NCBI RefSeq assembly: GCF_036320965.1
Contig: NC_092281.1
Coordinates: 6,148,892-6,212,891 of the forward strand
Length of the DNA: 64,000 bases
Direction of reading: 5' to 3'
DNA from: Panulirus ornatus
Lineage: Eukaryota; Arthropoda; Malacostraca; Decapoda; Palinuridae
Shown here: piece after piece, positions 25,430 to 36,016 of the stretch
How positions within the stretch are numbered: position 1 is the first letter of the stretch
How the letters are laid out: each line of letters starts with the position of its first letter
Made by a program: the position numbers and the translations under genes
Notes under the pieces: generated by a model
What the model was told of the DNA's origin: nothing
Databases searched by the model: none
The model's input: the letters and a program-made list of their open reading frames with translations, nothing else

Positions 25430-27104
25430 ATGAAGTTTGTGAGTACATAGCAGTGTTTCTGATGAAGTAATCTCTCATCTATTCATCTCTAGAGAAAAAC
25501 AGCTCAGGGATATAGGTGCTTTTTCTTCAACAGGTTGTTGAATACGGCATGATTTATCACAGTGGTTGAAAGCAGTCTATTTCAGCTTCATTATTTGCAC
25601 CTCCTGCGTCATATGAACAAATCGCTAGTTTTTCAGTGTGAATTATCAGTGTGCTTGTCTGCCTCTACCACACTGTGTCAGTTTCTGATATCTCCCAGTA
25701 TCACAAACACCCCTACAGGTGCCCAGTGGTCGCTTGAAAAGGGTTTCCATTTTATAACGTTATTTTCTTCGGGACTCACTCCAGCTACTCCCAGATTTCC
25801 ACCTTTACACTTTGTCACAAAATCTTTCATCATCATAGTTTCAGTCGTACAAGATTCATGTGTTATGACCATATACTTCGCATCGCTAACTGCCATTTTC
25901 AGCGCTTCTGCTATCAGCACCAATTTTTCTTCTTCTTCCTTCCAAACTTGCTATCATACTGGTCTCATCTCTTCATCTATACTGCGGGGAACGTCTTCAA
26001 CCCTATGTTTTGCATCCACCATAAAACACTGACTAACATGCGTTGTGGCCTGTGTTCCCCTGAGTGCTGATAGGTCAAGGATCTTTCTAAAGCTGTGACC
26101 CACATAACCCATGTCTGCTTCTCATCATAAGTGTCAACACAAAACATTGTGACGATGGTACATAAATGTTGATGGTTTAAGTTTTTTGCAAATTCATATT
26201 GGTCATACGCGAGTACATGATCGATTATGTATATACACATACGTCTCTAAGTCGAATATTGTGGGTTGTAAGGCTCATCTCCTTGCTTACAAAGGAAGAT
26301 AATCTAGTAACATTTGTTTCTATGTATAAGACTACTAGAATATGATGTTTTAAGGACCTCCGCATCTCTGGTTGAGAATTTGTACCAAACAGCCTTGTCT
26401 TTCTCTGGTGTATCAGGTAGTGCTGGCGTGCGTGGTGACCCTGGCCCTTGCAGCCCCCAGGCCTGATGAGACTGCCGAGACCCTGGTAGATGAGCGCAGC
26501 GACTCTGGCGACGGAAACTTCAACTACAACTTCGAGACCAGCAACGGGATCTACGAAGAGAGGGTGGGCACCCCTGGCGAAGAGGGTCAGAGCAACATGG
26601 AGGGCACCATAAGGTAAATAAATCTTCCAAGGACATCACCTGTCGTGTCCATGTGATACAAAACTATGTATTACGATCTATTCCTTCTGTTGATGTATCT
26701 GCACATCACTTGTCTCTTAATCTTAGGGCCTTTCATGATTTGGTAAGAACCCATGAACGCCCTGCTGTTGTTTTTGAGATAATTTCTGCAACGAATGTGT
26801 CGAGGAGACATACCTCCTTTAAGGTCAAATACATTTAATTCTGTTGAATTTTGATTCATGTAAAAGTTATACCGTACAATGTGTTAAGATATCTCTCGTC
26901 TTCATGTAACCTTACCCAATTTCTCCTCAAAGGTTCACGCTCCCTGACGGCACCTTAGCTGAGATCGTCTTCGTCGCCGACGCGGCCGGCTACCGTCCCG
27001 AGTCCCCGCTGATCCCCACGCCCCACCCACTCCCCGCCCACGCCATCGAGCAAATCGCCTTCGCCGAAGAACAACGCGCCCTCGGTGTTGAATTCGAGAA
27101 ATAA
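25430..27104 (+). CDS. Gene B: RR-1 cuticle protein, arthrodial-membrane type
   Basis: Exons 25430-25438 (ATGAAGTTT, donor GTGAGT), 26417-26613 (donor GTAAAT) and 26933-27104 (acceptor AAAG, stop TAA) code 125 residues. Signal peptide about residues 1-16 ([16 protein letters not shown]). The mature protein has [20 protein letters not shown], then [10 protein letters not shown], and an RR-1 region with [16 protein letters not shown] and PTPHPLP. The usual Glu of the ADExG turn is Ala. Exon 2 to most of exon 3, intron included, is nearly identical to gene D on the other strand. Intron 1 is alignable to that of gene C, which points to a tandem duplication. AATAAA lies at 27245-27250. Confidence 0.93.
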
Positions 27105-27244
27105 GGCGGACGCTGGCACATTCCTGGATAACAACACTGCACCATACCCCTTCTCTACACTGGAAATCTTGTCCATTATTTCGATGTATCCTTCAGCATG
27201 CCAATCTTCTGTACACAATCCAGCCGTCATACCTGCATACAGTA

Positions 27245-27250
27245 AATAAA
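27245..27250 (+). terminator. Polyadenylation signal of gene B
   Basis: AATAAA about 140 bp after the stop codon. Confidence 0.75.
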
Positions 27251-27660
27251 TTTTTCTGCATCATCCCGTTTTCTTTTACTTGATCATCATGATATTTCAG
27301 ACGGTGTGGCCAGTGTTGCCCTTATATTCTGTCTTATATTCTGTCTTTAACACGTCGAAAAGTAGATAACGATCATGTGTGAGGAACGCAGCTCTTACTG
27401 TGCACATGACATCACGCCTTCATGATGCTTCTTCATCTCTCCACCACCTTCAGTGATACACAGTCGCAGCTCACGTCACCAGATGGGAGATGCCCCGGGC
27501 AAATATCGATGTTTACTTGGGCGTTTACAGTAAACCCTACTTTTTAAAATGTTAACATTAGAAGCACAACAATGTAAGTACAAGTGGAAGGCGAATAATT
27601 TGATAAGATTTCAGCTTCTTCTGGTGGAACAGCTGTCTTGAACTCTCAACCCTTCCCTAA
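27251..27660. other. Unassigned stretch downstream of gene B
   Basis: Nothing recognised. Confidence 0.5.
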
Positions 27661-27667
27661 AATTCTG

Positions 27668-27784
27668 TGTGGAAGGAGCAGAGATGTGTGAGTCGAGAGT
27701 GAGCAGAGATGTGTGAGTCGAGAGTGAGCAGAGATGTGTGAGTCGAGAGTGAGCAGAGATGTGTGAGTCGAGAGTGAGCAGATA
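27668..27784. repeat. 25-bp tandem repeat, about 4.5 copies
   Basis: Units of GCAGAGATGTGTGAGTCGAG plus AGTGA repeat without visible change. Confidence 0.93.
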
Positions 27785-28675
27785 ACACTCAGTACCCGGT
27801 GATAAGAAGCATACCTGGTGGCTAGCAGAGTCTCAATACTCAAGATAAACAGATGAATGCTACTGCTGCTGCCTTATTGCCTCCACCAAAATAATGTTTA
27901 CGATAAAAACATTCGGCTCATTTTTCTCCCTCATTAATCCATGTGTTATGCATGAGGCGGCGGATGAGGACTGGCGACCACGACCATGTAAGGAATCATG
28001 GATACTCACCATTATACAATGACATGTAATCAAGGAATGACTCGTAATTCTCAAGTACTTCTTACATACCAGTTCTCCAACGTAGACAGCAGTCTCACAA
28101 GATTGCTGTCTACACTTGAATATATTCGAGAGGAAAACTGTGGAAGGTGACCAGGGAGGGAGTACTCACCTAAGTGTTAGGAAGTTTAGTGATGACTGTG
28201 TAGTTAGCCAGCAGCACAGAAGCTGTTCACTTCCACTCCCTTACCTCGGGTTCCTGTTATTTTGTTCTGCCTCACCCACAATTGGGTTGCTCACGCTCTC
28301 TCCCTCTTACTCATAACGCTCAACAACACGTAACTCACATAACTCATAATTTGCAGTTCTAGATTTTCCTGCGGTGAGCGCTACGCGCTAGCCCTGCCCT
28401 TTGGCTGATCCTCGTAAGTGTATACTTCCCAACTTTTTCTGTTTGGAATAAAGTTATTAAGTAAAAATAAAGTCTTAGTAACATGGCTCAAATTACGCAA
28501 TTATCATGGCAATGATTTCTTTAAGGTTCAGCTGTCTCCACTTCCGCTAACAGAAGGTTTATATCTTTATAAGCTTCTGCTGTTCTGTGTAATCATCTAT
28601 AAAACCAATTCTGTATCTTCAGCTTTTCTTCTTCTGTGAATTAGGACAAGGAGGATGTGCGTATGCAGTCCTGTA
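27785..28675. other. Unassigned stretch
   Basis: No exon or repeat recognised between the 25-bp and 33-bp arrays. Confidence 0.5.
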
Positions 28676-29098
28676 ATAACCACGTAGCATCCACTACCCT
28701 CCACTGTAATGACCACGTAGCATCCACTACCCTCCACTGTAAAGATCACGTAGCACCCACTACCCTCCATTGTAATGAGCACATAGTACCCACTACCCTC
28801 CATTGTAATGACCACGTAGCATCCACTACCCTCCACTGTAATAACCACGTAGCATCCACTACCCTCCACTGTAATGACCACGTAGCATCCACTACCCTCC
28901 ACTGTAATGACCACGTAGCATCCACTACCCTCCACTGTAATGACCACGTAGCATCCACTACCCTCCACTGTAATGACCACGTAGCATCCACTACCCTCCA
29001 CTGTAATGACCACGTAGCATCCACTACCCTCCATTGTAATGAGCATATACTACCCACTCCACTCCACTGTAATGACCACGTAGCACCCACTACCCTCC
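28676..29098. repeat. 33-bp minisatellite, about 13 copies
   Basis: The unit CCACTGTAATGACCACGTAG plus CATCCACTACCCT repeats up to about 55 bp before the TATA box of gene C. As 33 is a multiple of three, frames stay open on both strands (unit NDHVASTTLHC on plus). There is no coding context. Confidence 0.94.
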
Positions 29099-29154
29099 GC
29101 CTCCACAGCTCAACACAACCTTGCATGCTACACTAGGTCTGACCTGGCCAGGGG

Positions 29155-29162
29155 TATAAATA
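29155..29162 (+). promoter_or_regulatory. TATA box of gene C
   Basis: TATAAATA exactly 60 bp before the ATG, the spacing of sister genes. The CACCTTCCCTTCAC block of A, B and D is not seen; the 33-bp array lies where it would be. Confidence 0.8.
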
Positions 29163-29629
29163 ACTCGTGTGCAGCAGGTATCCTCCCTCCTCAGTTGAAC
29201 TTCTCACCGACGACATGAAGCTCGTAAGTACCCAACAGTCTCTCTGATAACCTGCTAATGACCTGCTATCATTAGTTCAGCTTCAATTTACCCTTTCAGT
29301 TATTCATCATTTCAGGAAAAGCAACATGTAACATGGGTTGAAAATTCGCTTCATTCTGGGAGCAGTTTGTTGCTGTAAGTAATTCTTATCATCTAATCCT
29401 AAACAAATACTGTTGAACGAGAGATATTTTCCAGCTCATGAGCTTATCATCCTCTTCGAGGGTCATTCCAGCTACTCTCAACTTTTCATTTCTTAACAGT
29501 TTGTCACAAAATCTTCCATAGTTTCTTAAGTCCCAAATGGCTGATGTTTTGATGGTACACTTATCATCACTTCCTGCATGTTACACTGCTCATGATATTG
29601 ATGCCAATGATCCTTTTTTTTTATCTTTC

Positions 29630-29634
<5 letters not shown>

Positions 29635-29661
<27 letters not shown>

Positions 29662-29692
29662 CTTCTTCTTCTTCTTCTTCTTCTTCTTCTTC
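29635..29692. repeat. (CTT)n microsatellite in intron 1 of gene C
   Basis: About 57 bp of CTT. The matching place in intron 1 of gene B (about 25929-25942) has only a few CTT units. Confidence 0.95.
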
Positions 29693-29885
29693 CCACGCCA
29701 TTCATCGTAATGGTCTCAGTTATCCATGTATATCGTCAGACGCGTCTCGGTTCCTCTAATTTGCATCCCTCATAGAAAGTTGACCAGTATACGCTTGAGT
29801 TCCCCGGCGTCCTAATAGGTCAAAGAACTAGCCAAGGCCATGATGCATATCAAGGCCAAAGAGAAACTTGCTTTTCTTTCTGTCT

Positions 29886-30181
29886 ATATGCACTGTGATA
29901 CACAGGGTCTATATCCACTATGATACACAAGGTCTATATCCACTATGATACACAAGGTCTATATCCACTATGATACACAGGGTCTATATCCACTATGATA
30001 CACAAGGTCTATATCCACTATGATACACAAGGTCTATATCCACTATGATACACAGGGTCTATATCCACTATGATACACAAGGTCTATATCCACTATGATA
30101 CACAGGGTCTATATCCACTATGATACACAAGGTCTATATCCACTATGATACACAAGGTCTATATCCACTATGATACACAGA
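29886..30181. repeat. 25-bp tandem repeat, about 12 copies, in intron 1 of gene C
   Basis: Units of CACTATGATACACA(A/G)GGTCT plus ATATC at 25-bp spacing. Only the A/G position varies. Gene B's intron 1 lacks the array. Confidence 0.94.
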
Positions 30182-31098
30182 AGTAAGTTCTTAATTCCAC
30201 TCTCTCTTTACGAGTGTAACCACCTTGCTTACAGGCACCTGTGTCGACAAAAAAGGGATATCAACGATATTGACCAGATGTTGACTGTCAGTCTTTTTTC
30301 CACGTACATCTCGATAACGTGCGTTAACGTGACTGATGTGTCATCACATAGATACATCTATAACCTGACTGAAGGGCTCCCTGCCTTGTTTATTGTGGAA
30401 GAATATTCAGTGATGTCACTCACGTGGATATAGAATTGTTTTATCATTTTTCTATGGGTATGATCTTGTTCTGTAAAGACTTCCACAACAGTGGCAGAGA
30501 AACTGAACCTGACAGTCCTGTCCTTCTCTGGTGTGTCAGGTAGTGCTGGCGTGCGTGGTGACCCTGGTCGTCGCTGCCCCTAAACCCGACAGGGATGCGT
30601 AGACCCTGACTGATCAGCATAGCGACGACACCGGCGATGGAAACTTCTACTACAGTTACGAGACCAGTAATGGAATCTCCGAGGACAGAGAAGACGGTAC
30701 GGGCAGAGAGGGTCAGACCAACATGCTCGGCTCATACAGGTAAGCTGCAGGATATTCTCTCTCTTGATCTTGATCTTAATGTTACTGTACCAGTTTGACG
30801 CAGGAGTCCCTCTTCCGTGGAACAGATCCTCGATTATCCTCCACCTCTCTATGCAGTGACAGCTAGATCATACTGCGTTATTGTCTGCAAATTGTGGTTT
30901 CTCTTTTCACATAATTATTCTTCCAGCTTTCCGCTTCCTGATGGAACCGTCGCCGAGTTCACCTACCTCGCCAACGAACAAGGTAACCGGGTTAAGTCAC
31001 CGCTGCTGCCCACGCCCCACCCACTCCCCGCCCACGCCCTCGAACAGATCGCCTTCGCCGAGAAGCAACGTGCCCGAGAGAGTGATTACGTGAAATAA

Positions 31099-32797
31099 GG
31101 CTGAGGCTGGTTAAAACCCATGATCATTCTGCTGCATTCCCACCTCACTCTACACAGGAACTTTTCACCACAGTTTCAACATATCCTCCAACACGTCACA
31201 CCTCTGCATACAATCCATCACTAACCCACTGTACTTGATCAATAAGATTTGTGACACTTCCTCTTGGCTCTTTACTTAATCAGCGTCGTATCTATTGACT
31301 CCGATGGTATTGCCAGTATCACCTCTCTATGTTTTACTGGACCAAAATTTCTATCATAATGATTTGTATAGGTTGCGACCTAGAAAACATTAGCGATCTT
31401 TTAAAATCAGCTGTAAATACATGAGACATGATAATGCTTACTTTATGCAGAGAACATCTTGCATCTATGAATATTCCATAACTCATTATAAAGATGATTT
31501 CCAGATCTAATAGCTGGGTCGACCTATATATGAGGTAGATTTACAGACGAGTACATAAAGTACATTCTTGATTCATGGCAGCCTATACCCTGTTCCCTCA
31601 GATCTGATAGCTGGATGGCCACAAAGCTTAGCTGGTATTGGTGGAGACGAACAGGTGAAGGTTGTGCGTAGAACCTGATGCTTTGTTACCCTAATTTGTC
31701 GTTCCATTACCCTCAAACACTTAGGTCGACCTATAAACAAGGCACATCATCAGTTAATGATTTCTTGGCCAAATATTAAGAGTCGACCTATGCACGAGGT
31801 AGACTTATAGACGAGTATATACGGTATATTCTTTATTCATAGTATTATACTTAGCAAGGATAAAAACAAAACAATCGAAGCCACATAGGGTGGAAAGGTA
31901 GAATGATGTTTAAAAGGAAAAGTAAAGCTGGAAAAAAATGAGGTCCTTATGTGTATTTAAACTCAAGTCTAAAAAGTGAAAATTTTATAGGAACTGCTAA
32001 CTTACAGGGGTATACTGTCAACCAGATTTTCCAAAAGGCAGGGATGACATGTACTGCCCACCTCAGGATAAGAAAGAGATACGGAGAACGAATTGTATGA
32101 GTTATGTGTTGTGAAGTTTTATGAATGAGACTGTACGTTTGTGGACTGGATGCCAGCAGCCCACGTGTGGGTGAGGCAAAAAGAAAATATAACTACCTGG
32201 GCCTTATGAGTTACACTTAGGAGAGGCGAATGGAGGAAGGGAATTCCACAGATTGCAGTCGCATTTTCCAGTTCCAGGTATTTAGAACTGGACCACAGAC
32301 AGGTAACTCCTGCAGAACATAGACAGGAAAGTGACATCAAGGTAGATGGAGAGGGATGTGTGAAGAGAGGTTATAGATGGAGACTTTGATAATGTGAGAG
32401 ACTTTTTATTCTACTTTGACTAAAAGAAAAGAGGATGAAAAGCCACCTCAGATGTGCAAGTTGTACCCCATATTGGGGAGAAATACATCCCCTGCAAACA
32501 TAAAGCAGTTGTTCAGAAGAAAAACAATTGCGACATCTGTTTCCATTTTCAGTTCGCGAAATATATTCTTTAATGACAACTAAGATAAACAATTTTCCAA
32601 GAGTTATATCGTAATCCAAAGTTATCTACACCTGTAGCAGACTTGAGAGAAAAACTACATATGATTTTGCAAATTTTTTCCACATTTTATCGTCTGCTAC
32701 TGTCTTGTGACGAGAAACATAGTTAAGGATCGCTACGGAAAAAGAATCATTAAGGACGACAGTGAGTGATCAAAAGACATAGAAACTGTTAGATGAT
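31099..32797. other. Intergenic stretch between convergent genes C and D
   Basis: No gene recognised. A motif of about 60 bp (GTCGACCTATATATGAGGTA ... ATTCTTGATTCAT) at about 31510-31575 recurs in diverged form at about 31783-31845, with a partial third copy near 31727. This suggests an old dispersed or tandem element. Confidence 0.5.
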
Positions 32798-32803
32798 TTT
32801 ATT
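32798..32803 (-). terminator. Polyadenylation signal of gene D
   Basis: AATAAA on the minus strand, about 140 bp after the stop codon. Confidence 0.7.
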
Positions 32804-32942
32804 TACTGTGTACATGTCTGAGTACTGGGTCGTGTGGAGGGTCTAGCATTCTGAGGGTTACTGCATAGCTGAGGGCGAGACGTCCTATATACAGGATGGT
32901 TAGTGGGCAGTGGGTCGTCAAGGAGGAGGTCGGTTTTTTGGC

Positions 32943-34666
32943 TTATTTGTCAACCTCAACCCCAAGGCGACGCTGTTCTTCGGCGAAGGCGATCTGCTCG
33001 ATGGCGTGGGCGGGGAGTGGGTGGGGCGTGGGGATCAGCGGGGACTCGGGACGGTAGCCGGCCGCGTCGGCGACGAAGACGATCTCAGCTAAGGTGCCGT
33101 CAGGGAGCGTGAACCTTTGAGGAGAAATTGGGTAAGGTTACATGAAGACGAGAGATATCTTAACACATTGTACGGTATAACTTTTACATAAATCAAAATT
33201 CAACAGAATTAAATGTATTTGACCTTAAAGGAGGTATGTCTCCTCGACACATTCGTTGCAGAAATTATCTCAAAAACAACAGCAGGGCGTTCATGGGTTC
33301 TTACCAAATCATGAAAGGCCCTAAGATTAAGAGACAAGTGATGTGCAGATACATCAACAGAAGGAATAGATCGTAATACATAGTTTTGTATCACATGGAC
33401 ACGACAGGTGATGTCCTTGGAAGATTTATTTACCTTATGGTGCCCCCCATGTTGCTCTGACCCTCTTCGCCAGGGGTGCCCACCCTCTCTTCGTAGATCC
33501 CGTTGCTGGTCTCGAAGTTGTAGTTGAAGTTTCCGTCGCCAGAGTCGCTGCGCTCATCTACCAGGGTCTCGGCAGTCTCGTCAGGCCTGGGGGCTGCAAG
33601 GGCCAGGGTCACCACGCACGCCAGCACTACCTGATACACCAGAGAAGGACAAGGCTGTCAGGTGAGCTTATACATCACTAGTTATGTATCTTTAGCGTGA
33701 CATTTCTGTTGAATCTCAAGATAAAGAAACAGATAAGGGCTTTATTGTTTATCATTACCATCTTTTACGTTATAGGCTCAAGTCACAGACAAAAGTCCAT
33801 ATCAGGGCCGGGCCTTAACTGAAATATAGAGAGGTTTATGAAAATTAGACAGGAGAGACAGGGGTAAATGTTTACGAATTCTGAAGGAAGTGAAAAACCT
33901 GTCTTTAGAAATGTCCTAGTTAGGCCATAGTCACTGGGAAACAATTAAGTTAGAGAGTTCCAAAGCTTCGAGTTGATGGTAAAAACCAGTTATCAAAACG
34001 GCCCACCCTTAGAGAGCGTATGATATACACACATATATACATAATCACCTCAGGTTCCTGCAGCCTAGGGTTGCATCACTTCCAGTGATAGGTAAATGTA
34101 GACTCCTTTGGAGTGAAAGATACTGTGACGATACTGCACAACTCCAAAACATATAACTTCAACAAAAGTGACTTTCCCCTCACAGTGTAACCCCCCCATC
34201 CCCCGTGTTTGATGCTTTAGGGAGGATGTGAGGAAGAAGAACTGACAGGTTCCCGTTATTCATAAAGTGAAAGTTGGGAGCATTATAGCTGACTGTGTAT
34301 AGAGATGAATATCAACGCCAGTAAACGCAAGTTCTTAACAGCGAAAAAACGGTGGTAGAAATGTACCCAACTAATACTGATGATACATTCTATAAAAATG
34401 ACAACAACATCCTCACTGACTCTGTGGTTTGAACAAGTTTCTAGATTAGGTTAGGACAACAGGTCGAAACGCTCCTTCTATACACATAATTTCCAGTGAT
34501 CTTTGTGAGTTTTTGTTATCAGTACCAGATTAATGGTAGTATTAAAGTGAGGATAAGGTTAACTACTGAGCAAGCTTTACCCTAAGAAATTAAGAATGCA
34601 TGAAAGTTTTTGACTGATGATTATCCATAAGAAACACAGAACTTGGTGTATACTCACGAGCTTCAT
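32943..34666 (-). CDS. Gene D: RR-1 cuticle protein, inverted near-copy of gene B
   Basis: Minus-strand exons 34658-34666 (ATGAAGCTC, donor GTGAGT), 33434-33630 (donor GTAAAT) and 32943-33114 (stop TAA) code 125 residues. Signal peptide about 16 residues ([16 protein letters not shown]). Exon 2, the 319-bp intron 2 and about 135 bp of exon 3 are nearly identical to gene B (I see about one change in intron 2 and one Glu-to-Gly change in exon 2). Promoter, first intron, the last 12 codons (RRLGVEVDK against RALGVEFEK) and the 3' flank differ. Structural cuticle protein by family. Confidence 0.92.
33775..34025 (-). mobile_element. LINE 3'-end fragment within intron 1 of gene D
   Basis: It aligns by eye with 44490-44745 in the same orientation; shared words include GAGAGTTCCAAAGCTTCGA and GGCCCACCCTT. 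That copy codes a typical LINE ORF2 ending (FFPYASKLWNSQPSHVFP). This one is more decayed. It lies inside gene D's first intron in antisense-neutral position, since both run on the minus strand. Confidence 0.65.
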
Positions 34667-34718
34667 GTTGTCGGTGTGATGATCAGTTGAGGATGGCGTG
34701 CACCTGCAAGAGACCAGG

Positions 34719-34726
34719 TATATATA
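34719..34726 (-). promoter_or_regulatory. TATA box of gene D
   Basis: TATATATA, 60 bp before the ATG on the minus strand. The upstream piece CCACCTTCCCTTCACC (near 34790) is shared with A and B. Confidence 0.82.
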
Positions 34727-34799
34727 CCCACACTAGGGTCAGGACAGGTTGGTTTTGGACTGGTCTGGCACTGAAGGTGTCAGGGTGAAGGGAAGGTGG

Positions 34800-36016
34800 G
34801 GGAGCAGGCTCATTACGACGCCGGGTACGTTTTCGACAGAGATGGTCCGCCTCCCAGACACGTCAGAGTGTGTGTTCTCCTGAAGTTGAGGGATCTGTCA
34901 GGGTATTGAAGCAAAGGATGGGTAATGCTTCCAACGATCACACGATACAATGAGGACGTCGTCACAATGCGTAGGATTTATTGTCATCTGGTGAATTTAA
35001 GATGAACTTGACTATCATGTATTTAGTAACAATTTTGTTAAGCTATTTGTTGCGTTACATTTTTGAGAATTTACAAGTGATATGATGACTGTATTCCTCA
35101 AACTCGTATGGCTCTCGCCCTTGCAATTCTATCACAGAAGTTTTTAAACTTTCCTGTTATATATATTGGAGGAAAAACGTCCTTTTTTGGTCGTCCCTCC
35201 TTACATGTAGCTATACCCATATCTTGTAGCCTCTCTTCTAAGTAAAGGTGTTCTCGTACGTTAACATCAACATAGCCTTATGAAGGTATACAATATGAAG
35301 TCTCCAAGGTTCCCTTTACTCTTGCTTCTTTTGAAGCGAGGAGCTCTGGGGCTTTCCTCCTCTCTATGTAGCTAGATACACTTAGGTCTGGCATTGTTCT
35401 CTTAGCATTCCAATGGACCCCCTCTGATTGTCGTGTGTGACTTCTAAAAGGAGGACATAAAACTGTTCCGGCATATTTAAAACTATGATGAATGTTTATC
35501 GCATAAGTTTTGTCTTTGTACTTGAAAGCAATTTTGACACTGATCAAGACATAGTCTGCCTCCTGCAATATTCTTCTTACATCGGTGAGGTTTCACTTCC
35601 AGGGCGGCTGTGCATGAGAACGAAATCATCTATACCTCTAACCAGAGACTTGGAACACGTCCGTGCAAACGTTCTTCTACACTCATTTTAATAACTTAAT
35701 CCTCCATGAATGTTTACAGATGTGGGAGAAAACATCAGAGGTTATCCACTTTCTCTTCTTCCTTCTTCTAATGTGTGGTTACTTCCATTCCCTGATTCAC
35801 TTCCTCTCTCACAGGCTTAGATCAGTATGAGCCATTTCTGTGATGCTAATCCCCAGGCACTAGCCATGATGTAGAAAATAAGACGACGGATAAACCCTAA
35901 CCCAAGACATTACTATAGTTACCCAAGGTAAGTTGCAAGTAAGCATGTGAGTGATGCGACGACTCACACTCCACTAACCCACAGTTGGGTGACGACTGCA
36001 CTCCAACGATGGTGTC
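34800..36016. other. Unassigned intergenic stretch
   Basis: Nothing firm. A minus frame at 35278-35568, followed at lower coordinates by more open pieces (KFKNFCDRIARARAIRV near 35110-35160), may be a decayed retroelement, but I cannot assign it. Confidence 0.35.

Larger units (their letters stand above)
29215..31098 (+). pseudogene. Gene C: RR-1 cuticle gene with an in-frame stop
   Basis: Exons 29215-29223 (ATGAAGCTC, donor GTAAGT), 30540-30739 (donor GTAAGC) and 30927-31098 (stop TAA) have intact splice sites and an intact frame at both junctions. However, codon 24 is TAG (30600-30602), where sisters have GAG in the context DA-E-TL. This would cut the product a few residues after the signal peptide. 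Also DER is changed to DQH, and the expected poly(A) site reads AATAAG (31241-31246). The rest of the RR-1 region (DGTVAEFTYLANEQGN) is preserved, so loss looks recent, or the stop is a sequencing error or allele. Intron 1 (1316 bp) contains a CTT tract and a 25-bp array. Confidence 0.85.

Noticed and set aside
28597..29136. Frames of 126-159 codons on both strands as genes
   Set aside because: They are the 33-bp minisatellite read in frame.
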